A DNA stretch of 19,472 nucleotides from JBDSKH01 sp035556655. GTDB taxonomy: Bacteria > Actinomycetota > Actinomycetes > Actinomycetales > Microbacteriaceae. Below the pieces are notes generated by a model. The model saw only the letters and a list, made by a program, of their open reading frames with translations. It ran no database searches and was not told where the DNA came from. Within the stretch, counting starts at the first letter, position 1. The number at the start of each line of letters is the position of its first letter. A program made the position numbers and the translations under genes. Shown in pieces: positions 1 through 6,305 of this stretch. Location of the stretch: the NCBI GenBank assembly GCA_035556655.1, contig DATMFW010000082.1:1-19472 (forward strand), given 5' to 3'.

Positions 1-403
<403 letters not shown>

Positions 404-519
404 ACATGAGTTTTTAGATCTGTTCGACTAACAGAGCGCTCGCGTCCACTTTGTAGCTCCCGATTTACGGTCGGAGCTGCGCTTTTCGATAAGCGCGATT
501 CACTGATAGATCAATAGTG
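404..519 (+). other. 23S-5S internal transcribed spacer with stem-loops
   Basis: This 116-nt spacer contains no tRNA. It holds two small stem-loops: AGCTCC (455-460) can pair with GGAGCT (473-478), and GCGCTT (479-484) pairs perfectly with AAGCGC (491-496) around a 6-nt loop. Just before the 5S, CACT (501-504) can pair with AGTG (516-519). These are plausible landmarks for processing of the rRNA precursor, but the sequence alone does not show which enzyme cuts where. The spacer is clearly richer in A+T than the coding DNA to the right. Confidence 0.75.
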
Positions 520-637
520 TTTCGGCGGCCATAGCGAAGGGGAAACGCCCGGTTACATTCCGAACCCGGAAGCTAAGACCTTCTGCGCCGATGGTACTGC
601 AGGGGGGACCCTGTGGGAGAGTAGGACACCGCCGGAC
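520..637 (+). rRNA. rrf: 5S ribosomal RNA
   Basis: This is a complete 5S rRNA of about 117 nt. Helix I forms between CGGCGG (523-528) and CCGCCG (629-634), extended by T522-G635 and T521-A636. Internal signatures are the loop B/C segment around CGGTTACATTCCGAACC (550-566), GGAAGCTAAG, and GATGGTACTGC near 590-600. It is the last gene of the rRNA operon in the order 23S-5S. Exact ends are uncertain by one to three bases. Confidence 0.96.
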
Positions 638-648
638 TTCTTTGTGAG

Positions 649-692
649 ATGGCCACCCAGGCTGTAGAGATACAGCTCTTGGGTGGCCATTT
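649..692 (+). terminator. Strong hairpin behind the rRNA operon (terminator or attenuator)
   Basis: An 11-bp perfect outer stem (649-659 with 680-690), a small asymmetric internal loop (660 against 677-679), a 6-bp inner stem (661-666 with 671-676) and a GAGA tetraloop (667-670). The sequence right after the stem is TTCGCGTTAA, so the T-tract is short and weak. The position directly after 5S suits an rRNA operon terminator. The weak T-run and the gene start 25 bp downstream also allow partial read-through. Confidence 0.72.
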
Positions 693-715
693 CGCGTTAA
701 CGAGGAGATTCAGAC

Positions 716-1612
716 ATGACAGACGGCCCCGCCCGTGGAGGCGATCGTCCCCGCAAGCCGGCCGGCCCGCGCGGCCGTGGTGGAGCGGGGGGTCGCGGTG
801 CCGCCGATCGTGCCGGGGCAGGCAAGCCACGGCGCGAGGGGGACAAGCCGGCGTGGAAGCGCGACGACCGCCGGCCCGCCAGGCCCCCGCGCGAACGCGA
901 GTCCGACGCCGGGCCGCGGCACGACGACCCGCACATCCCGGAAGACGTCGCGGCGAATCAGCTCGACAAGGTGGCGCGCGCCGAACTCAAGACCCTCAGC
1001 AAGGACAACGCGGACTGGGTCGCCAAGCACCTGGTGATGGCGGCGCGCCTGATCGGCGAGGACCCCGCGCTCGCCCATCGCCATGCGCTGGCCGCCGCCC
1101 GGCGCGCCGGCCGGGTCGGCGTGGTGCGCGAGACCGTCGCGATCACCGCCTACGCCACCGGTGACTTCGCACTCGCGCTGCGCGAGCTGCGCACGCACCG
1201 CCGGATCAGCGGATCCAACGACCAGCTGCCCCTGATGGTGGACAGCGAACGCGGCGTCGGGCGCCCCGACCGGGCCCTCGAACTCGGTCGCTCGGTTCCC
1301 CGGAGCGAGCTGCCGGTTCCCGTGCAGGTCGAGCTCGCCGTGGCGATGTCCGGAGCGCGCCTCGACCAGGGCGACCCGGAGGCTGCGCTGCGGGAGCTGC
1401 AGATCCCGCAGCTCGATCCGGACCGCGCCTTCGAGTGGAGCCCGGGACTGTTCGACGCATACGCGACGGTGCTCGAGGAACTCGGGCGCGCCGACGAGGC
1501 CGCCGAGTGGTTCGCGCGCGCCGATCGCGCGGCCGTGGCGCTGTCCGAGGCCGCGGACCCGGACGGGGGAGACATCGTCGAGATCGTCGAGGAGGACGCC
1601 GGCGATGGCTGA
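716..1612 (+). CDS. TPR-like protein with RG-rich disordered N-terminus
   Basis: This 298-aa protein is likely cytoplasmic; it has no signal peptide or membrane segment. Residues 1-75 are low-complexity, rich in Arg, Gly and Pro and strongly basic, as in nucleic-acid-binding tails. Residues ~80-275 are helical and Ala/Leu/Arg-rich with paired-helix spacing like tetratricopeptide repeats (for example around ALAHRHALAAARRAGR and FALALRELRTHRR). The last ~15 residues are acidic. ATG 716 is preceded by GAGGAG at 702-707 (8-nt spacing). It sits first in the conserved actinobacterial tlyA-nadK-recN block, in the position of M. tuberculosis Rv1691, a TPR protein of unknown function. Its 3' end overlaps the next gene by 8 nt, so the two are probably translationally coupled. 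RNA or ribosome binding would be inference from composition and neighbours only. Confidence 0.88.
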   Translation: MTDGPARGGDRPRKPAGPRGRGGAGGRGAADRAGAGKPRREGDKPAWKRDDRRPARPPRERESDAGPRHDDPHIPEDVAANQLDKVARAELKTLSKDNADWVAKHLVMAARLIGEDPALAHRHALAAARRAGRVGVVRETVAITAYATGDFALALRELRTHRRISGSNDQLPLMVDSERGVGRPDRALELGRSVPRSELPVPVQVELAVAMSGARLDQGDPEAALRELQIPQLDPDRAFEWSPGLFDAYATVLEELGRADEAAEWFARADRAAVALSEAADPDGGDIVEIVEEDAGDG

Positions 1613-2615
1613 CGCCACCCCTCTCCAGGGCGTCGATCTGCTGCTCGCCGACCTGGACGGAGTCGTCTATGCGGGGGATGCGGCGCTGCCATATGCCGTC
1701 GAGAGCATCAATCGGGCGCAGGAACGAATCCGGGTCGGATATATCACCAACAACGCATCCAGGACGGCCGATTCGGTCGCCGGACACCTGACGCAGCTGG
1801 GTCTGCGGGTCGTCTCCGACGACGTCGTGACCTCCCCGCAGGCCGCGATCGTCCTGCTCGCGGAGCTCGTTCCGGCCGGATCCACGATTCTCGTGGTCGG
1901 TGGCGAGGGTCTCACCTCCGTCGTGGAGGAGCACGGGTTCCGGGTCACGCGCAGCGCCGAGGACCGTCCCGCTGCGGTCATCCAGGGCTTCCATCCGGAC
2001 GTCGCCTGGACCGATCTGGCCGAGGCCGCGTACGCGCTCCGGGCGACCGAGGGCGACCCCGGGATCCCGTGGGTGGCGACCAACACCGACTGGACGATCC
2101 CGCAGGCGCGCGGGACGGCTCCGGGGAACGGGACGCTGGTGTCGGCCGTGCACACCGCGGTGGGCCGGCTTCCAGTGGTCGCGGGAAAGCCCGAGCGCGC
2201 GATCTTCGACTCCGCCGTGGAGCGGTTCGCCGCATCCCGCCCGCTGTTCCTGGGGGATCGGCTCGACACCGATATCCTGGGGGCGAACCGTGCCGGCATG
2301 GCCTCCGCGCTGGTGCTGACGGGGATCGACGGGCCGAAGCAGGTGCTCGCGGCGGACGCCGACTCGCGCCCGACGTTCCTGCTCGGCGACCTGCGGGAAC
2401 TGTTCGAGCCGTACTCGACCCCGATCGAGTCGGCGGACAGCGGCGACCGGGTGTTCACCGCCGGAACCGCGCGCGTCCGGCTCGCCGGTGCCACCGTGCG
2501 CATCGAGGATGAGGGCTCGAGCGAGATCGAGGTGCTGCGCGCCGGGACCGCCGCGGTGTGGGGCGCCGGCGTCCCGATCTACGCGCTCGACGTCGACCCC
2601 GGACTATATTCGTAG
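1605..2615 (+). CDS. HAD-IIA family phosphatase (probable glycerol-3-phosphate phosphatase)
   Basis: A 336-aa HAD hydrolase of the NagD/phosphoglycolate-type IIA subfamily. Motif I is DLDGVVY (residues 16-22; D16 the predicted nucleophile, D18 the general acid/base). Motif II is ITNNAS (47-52). Motif III Lys lies in GKPERAIF (K195). Motif IV is GDRLDTDI (217-224). After the HAD fold, residues ~265-336 form an extra C-terminal domain, as in actinobacterial homologues with a GNAT-like tail. By position it corresponds to M. tuberculosis Rv1692, described as a D,L-glycerol-3-phosphate phosphatase in glycerophospholipid recycling; substrate assignment here is by analogy. ATG 1605 lies inside the end of the previous gene, with GAGGAGG at 1589-1595 as ribosome binding site (9-nt spacing). 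The next gene starts 3 nt after the stop. Confidence 0.93.
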   Translation: MADATPLQGVDLLLADLDGVVYAGDAALPYAVESINRAQERIRVGYITNNASRTADSVAGHLTQLGLRVVSDDVVTSPQAAIVLLAELVPAGSTILVVGGEGLTSVVEEHGFRVTRSAEDRPAAVIQGFHPDVAWTDLAEAAYALRATEGDPGIPWVATNTDWTIPQARGTAPGNGTLVSAVHTAVGRLPVVAGKPERAIFDSAVERFAASRPLFLGDRLDTDILGANRAGMASALVLTGIDGPKQVLAADADSRPTFLLGDLRELFEPYSTPIESADSGDRVFTAGTARVRLAGATVRIEDEGSSEIEVLRAGTAAVWGAGVPIYALDVDPGLYS

Positions 2616-2618
2616 CCC

Positions 2619-2792
2619 ATGAGCGACACCGAGAACCCGACCGCCGATCGCGACGACGAGCCGAGCGCGCTCGTGACCCGGCTGCGGGTGATCGAGGATC
2701 AGCCGCTCGAGACCCGCGCCGAGGCGCTCGCCCAGGTCCACGAGGAGCTGCGCGCGATGCTGGAGGCCGGTGACGCCCGGCCACATGCCTGA
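2619..2792 (+). CDS. Small conserved hypothetical protein (57 aa) between HAD phosphatase and tlyA
   Basis: This 57-codon ORF starts at ATG 2619, three bases after the previous stop, and ends at TGA 2790-2792. The product begins MSDTENPTADRDDEP, with an acidic, probably disordered first ~15 residues. Residues ~16-50 form one amphipathic charged helix (ALVTRLRVIEDQPLETRAEA, then HEELRAMLEA). There is no Cys, signal peptide or membrane segment. Other actinobacteria carry a similarly short gene at this place (Rv1693 in M. tuberculosis), which supports it as real. Its end overlaps the start of tlyA (8 nt with the ATG start chosen there), so the two are probably coupled. Function is unknown; a small helical adaptor is one possibility but nothing shows it. 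Confidence 0.8.
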   Translation: MSDTENPTADRDDEPSALVTRLRVIEDQPLETRAEALAQVHEELRAMLEAGDARPHA

Positions 2793-3600
2793 AACGCCAT
2801 ATTCCGGGACCGGGGAACGGCTCGACGCCGCCCTGGTGCGGCGCGGACTGGCCCGATCGCGCGCCCTGGCGGTCGCCGCGATCGCGGAGGGCCGCGTGCG
2901 GATCGACGGTGCGCCGGCCACGAAGCCGGCCTCGCGCGTGGCCCCGGATGCCGTGCTCACCGTCGAGGGCGACGAGCGCTGGGTGAGCAGATCGGCCGGC
3001 AAGCTCGACGCGGCCTTGGAGGCATTCGCCGTGGATCCCGCCGGGCGTCTCGTGCTCGACGTCGGGGCCTCGACGGGAGGTTTCACGCAGGTGCTGCTGG
3101 AGCGCGGGGCGCGCGAGGTGATCGCCCTGGATGTCGGGCACGGGCAGCTGGTCCCCGGACTACGGGCGGACCCGCGGGTGCGGGTCGTCGAGGGGGTCAA
3201 CGCGCGCGAGCTCGACCCCGGGCTGCTGGCCTCGGTGTCCGGGACGGACGAGCGGCCGGACCTCGTCGTCGCGGATCTGTCGTTCATCCCGCTGGGACTC
3301 GTGCTCCCCGCGCTGGCGGCCACCGCATCCGAGGGGGCGGATCTCGTGCTGCTGGTGAAGCCGCAGTTCGAGGTGGGCCGCACCGGTGTGCGGGAGGGGA
3401 TCGTGCGTGACCGGCATGCGCGGCACGATGCACTCGGCGGTGTGCTCTGGGCGGCATGGGATCTGGGGCTGGGGACCGCGGGCGTCATCTCCTCCCCGGT
3501 CGTGGGGACGGCCGGGAATCAGGAGTATCTGGTCTGGTTGTCGGCGGTCGTCGGAGGCAATCCGACAGAATGGGGAGGGGCGATCGACGCCCTGCCCTGA
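2785..3600 (+). CDS. tlyA: TlyA family 16S/23S rRNA (cytidine-2'-O)-methyltransferase
   Basis: A 271-aa SAM-dependent RNA methyltransferase. An S4 RNA-binding domain covers residues ~11-60 (RLDAALVRRGLARSRALA and GRVRIDG). The FtsJ/RrmJ-like Rossmann fold has the SAM motif LDVGASTGGF (91-100). The likely K-D-K-E catalytic set is K73 (SAGKLDAAL), D164 (VADLSFIP), K192 (LVKPQFE) and E247 (GNQEYL). TlyA enzymes 2'-O-methylate C1409 of 16S and/or C1920 of 23S rRNA and set sensitivity to capreomycin-type drugs. The start is uncertain: ATG 2785 is chosen because homologues begin shortly before RLD, but GTG 2770 is in frame and adds 5 residues. GGAGG at 2762-2766 is too close to one and too far from the other, so translation is probably coupled to the small upstream ORF. 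Confidence 0.95.
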   Translation: MPETPYSGTGERLDAALVRRGLARSRALAVAAIAEGRVRIDGAPATKPASRVAPDAVLTVEGDERWVSRSAGKLDAALEAFAVDPAGRLVLDVGASTGGFTQVLLERGAREVIALDVGHGQLVPGLRADPRVRVVEGVNARELDPGLLASVSGTDERPDLVVADLSFIPLGLVLPALAATASEGADLVLLVKPQFEVGRTGVREGIVRDRHARHDALGGVLWAAWDLGLGTAGVISSPVVGTAGNQEYLVWLSAVVGGNPTEWGGAIDALP

Positions 3601-3621
3601 GAGCCGCGCAGGAGGTGCACG

Positions 3622-4545
3622 ATGAGCGATGACCGGCACATCCTGGTGATCGCGCACACCGGCCGCGCCGACTCGCTCGAGGCCGGCATCCAGGTCTGCC
3701 GTCAGCTCATCGCGGCCGGCATCGCGCCGGTGGTCTCGGCGGACGAGAACGACGAGCTGCGGGCGGCGGCGCCTGATCTGGCGCCCCTCGCCCTGCTCGA
3801 CACCGACGTCGCCAAAGCGGATCTCGAGCTCGTCATCGTGCTCGGGGGTGACGGCACCATCCTGCGCGCCGCCGAGATCGCGCGCGGGTGCGATGCCCCG
3901 CTGCTCGGCGTGAACCTCGGGCACGTCGGGTTCCTCGCCGAAGCCGAGCGCGAAGAACTGCCGGCCACCATCGAGCGCGCTCTCGCCCGCGACTACGAGG
4001 TCGAAGAGCGCATGACGCTGAACGTCCGGGTCAAGGTCGACGAGCGGGTCGTGCACGAGACCTGGGCGCTCAATGAGGCGTCCGTCGAGAAGGCATCGCG
4101 CGAACGCTCGCTCGAGGTCGTCGTCGAGGTCGACGGCCGGCCGCTGTCGACCTTCGGCTGCGACGGGGTCGTGATGTCGACGCCCACCGGCTCGACCGCC
4201 TACTCTTTCTCGGCCGGGGGACCGGTCGTCTGGCCGAGTGTCGACGCGCTGCTCATGGTGCCGCTTTCGGCCCACGCGCTCTTCGCCCGGCCGCTCGTCG
4301 TCGGGCCCGACTCCTCGCTCGCCGTCGAGCTGCTGGATCGCTCGGTGGGCACCGGCGTGCTCTGGTGCGACGGCCGGCGCACCTTCGAACTTCCGAGCGG
4401 CGCCCGCGTCGTGGCGCGGCGATCGCCCGTGCCGGTGCGGCTCGCGCGACTCAACCCGGGTCCGTTCACGGACCGTCTGGTCAACAAGTTCCGCCTGCCG
4501 GTCACCGGCTGGCGCGGCCCGGGTGAGCAGGGGGCCGCATCGTGA
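3622..4545 (+). CDS. nadK: NAD kinase
   Basis: A 307-aa ATP/polyphosphate-NAD kinase that phosphorylates the 2'-OH of the adenosine ribose of NAD to make NADP, in the cytoplasm. The diagnostic GGDGT motif is at residues 75-79 (GGDGTILRAAE, catalytic D77). NE at 151-152 and TPTGSTAYSFSAGGP at 187-201 form the NAD site. Length is normal for actinobacterial NadK. ATG 3622 has a near-ideal AGGAGG at 3610-3615 (6-nt spacing), the clearest ribosome binding site in the block, and a 21-bp gap separates it from tlyA. The stop overlaps the GTG start of recN in a GTGA junction, so nadK and recN are almost certainly co-translated. Confidence 0.97.
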   Translation: MSDDRHILVIAHTGRADSLEAGIQVCRQLIAAGIAPVVSADENDELRAAAPDLAPLALLDTDVAKADLELVIVLGGDGTILRAAEIARGCDAPLLGVNLGHVGFLAEAEREELPATIERALARDYEVEERMTLNVRVKVDERVVHETWALNEASVEKASRERSLEVVVEVDGRPLSTFGCDGVVMSTPTGSTAYSFSAGGPVVWPSVDALLMVPLSAHALFARPLVVGPDSSLAVELLDRSVGTGVLWCDGRRTFELPSGARVVARRSPVPVRLARLNPGPFTDRLVNKFRLPVTGWRGPGEQGAAS

Positions 4546-6251
4546 TCGAAGAGATCTCGATCCGCGACCTCGGCGTGATCGGCGAGGCGAGACTGCCTCT
4601 CGGCCCGGGGTTCACCGCGCTCACCGGCGAGACCGGCGCTGGCAAGACGATGGTGGTCACCGCGCTCGGGCTGCTGCTCGGCGATCGGGCCGACAGCGGG
4701 GCGATCCGCTCGGGGGCCGAGCAGGCCGTCGTCGAGGGGCACTGGGAGGTCGCCGACAGCGGTCCTGTCGCCGAGCGGGTCCGCGACGCCGGCGGCGAGA
4801 TCGACGGCGTGGCCGGCGGGCTCGGTGCCCTCGTCCTCGGCAGGTCGGTCAGCGCCGACGGCCGCAGCCGGGCCAACGTGGGCGGCCGCTCGGCACCCGT
4901 CGGGGTGCTCAGCGAGATCGGCCAGCATCTCGTCGTCGTGCACGGCCAGTCCGATCAGATCCGGCTGCGCTCGGCGACGGCGCAGCGTGAAGCGCTGGAC
5001 AGATATGCCGGACCCGAGTTCGCGGTGCTGCTCGGCGACTACCACGAGGTGTTCCGCCGCTGGCAGACCGAGCAGGGCGAACTCGACGTGCTGGTCGCCG
5101 AGCGCGACCGCCGCACCCGCGAGGCCGATGAGCTGCGCCAGGCGATGGCCGAGATCGAGGCGGCCGCACCGCGACGCGGAGAAGACGCCGAACTCGCCGA
5201 GCGCGTGGAACGGCTGACCAACCTGGAAGACCTGCGGCTCGCCGCCGCCGAGGCGCAGGAGGCCATCTCGTCGCAGTCCCTCGGCGAGCGCGTCGACGCG
5301 GTCGCTCTCATCGAGACCGCGCGGCGCGCGATCGAGCGCGTCGCGGGCCACGACCCGGCGCTGGCGCCGATCGCCGAATCGCTCGCCGCCGCCTCGTTCG
5401 CGGCGTCCGAGGCGTCCGGGCTGGTGTCGAGTTACCTCGGGTCGCTCGACGCCGACGCCGGGCGCGAACTCGAGGCCCTGCACGAGCGACGCGCCCAGCT
5501 CGCCGGTCTGATGCGCCGCTTCGGCCCGACCCTCGACGACGTCGTCGACTACCTCGAGTCCGGCAGCACGCGTCTGCTCGAACTCGACAACGATGCCGAT
5601 CGCATCGAGGCGCTGGGGGCCGAGGTGGCGGCCGATCGGGCGCGACTCGACGAGCTCGCGGACCAGCTGACCGAGCGGCGCCGGGCCGCCGCATCCGCCC
5701 TCTCGGATGCCGTGACCGGTGAACTGCACGCGCTCGCCATGCCTGACGCCCGCCTGAGCATCGACGTGACGCCCACCGAGCTCACGCTCACGGGGCGCGA
5801 CCAGGTCGCCATCATGCTGCAGCCGCACGCCGGAACCGAGCCGCGTCCGCTGGCCAAGGGCGCATCCGGCGGAGAGCTCTCGCGGGTCATGCTCGCGATC
5901 GAGGTCGTGCTCGCCGCGACCGATCCGGTGCCCACCTTCGTCTTCGACGAGGTCGACGCCGGCGTCGGCGGCGCCAGCGCGACCGAGATCGGCAGGCGCC
6001 TGGCCAAGCTCGCCCGGCGCGCCCAGGTGATCGTGGTCACCCACCTCGCCCAGGTCGCGGCGTTCTCGAACAACCACCTCGTCGTCGAGAAGGGCAGCGA
6101 CGGCGCCGTCACCACGAGCAGCGTCCGGCTGGTGCACGCCGACGACCGCGCGCAAGAGATGGCACGTCTGCTGAGCGGCTCCCCGGAATCCGAGTCGGCA
6201 CTGACCCATGCGCGTGAGCTGCTCGAGGCCGCTCACGGCCGGTGGGACTGA
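4542..6251 (+). CDS. recN: DNA repair protein RecN
   Basis: A 569-aa SMC-like ATPase acting in recombinational repair of double-strand breaks. Walker A is GETGAGKT (residues 29-36) and the Q-loop region is HGQSDQIRL (134-142). Alpha-helical, charged coiled-coil arms run roughly from 160 to 390 with a broken centre. The ABC signature is SGGELSR (442-448), Walker B is TFVFDEVD (465-472), and the switch His is H501 (VTHLAQVA). The architecture and length match complete RecN. It starts at GTG 4542 within the nadK stop (GTGA), so it has no separate ribosome binding site. It ends block 1; pyrG follows after 53 bp with its own promoter-like sequence. No LexA-type operator can be placed because the start lies inside nadK. 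Confidence 0.97.
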   Translation: MIEEISIRDLGVIGEARLPLGPGFTALTGETGAGKTMVVTALGLLLGDRADSGAIRSGAEQAVVEGHWEVADSGPVAERVRDAGGEIDGVAGGLGALVLGRSVSADGRSRANVGGRSAPVGVLSEIGQHLVVVHGQSDQIRLRSATAQREALDRYAGPEFAVLLGDYHEVFRRWQTEQGELDVLVAERDRRTREADELRQAMAEIEAAAPRRGEDAELAERVERLTNLEDLRLAAAEAQEAISSQSLGERVDAVALIETARRAIERVAGHDPALAPIAESLAAASFAASEASGLVSSYLGSLDADAGRELEALHERRAQLAGLMRRFGPTLDDVVDYLESGSTRLLELDNDADRIEALGAEVAADRARLDELADQLTERRRAAASALSDAVTGELHALAMPDARLSIDVTPTELTLTGRDQVAIMLQPHAGTEPRPLAKGASGGELSRVMLAIEVVLAATDPVPTFVFDEVDAGVGGASATEIGRRLAKLARRAQVIVVTHLAQVAAFSNNHLVVEKGSDGAVTTSSVRLVHADDRAQEMARLLSGSPESESALTHARELLEAAHGRWD

Positions 6252-6290
6252 TTTCCCGGCGCGTCCCAGCACGCACCCCGTCGGTGCCGA

Positions 6291-6305
6291 TATGCTGAAA
6301 CCCCG
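6291..6305 (+). promoter_or_regulatory. -10 box of a putative leaderless pyrG promoter
   Basis: TATGCT (6291-6296) fits the actinobacterial sigma-70 type -10 pattern TAnnnT. It lies 8 nt before GTG 6305, so transcription would start at or next to the start codon. No Shine-Dalgarno sequence is present in the 53-bp gap, and no convincing -35 hexamer is seen at 16-18 bp spacing. Confidence 0.6.

Noticed and set aside
649..1164. A 171-codon plus-strand frame starting in the rRNA-terminator hairpin
   Set aside because: Its ATG is in the hairpin stem without a ribosome binding site. The frame mostly overlaps the TPR-like gene in another frame and gives an Arg-rich shadow product.
4200..6272. A 690-codon open frame on the minus strand opposite recN
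   Set aside because: Antisense shadow of recN and the end of nadK; no recognisable domain and no promoter or ribosome binding site for it.
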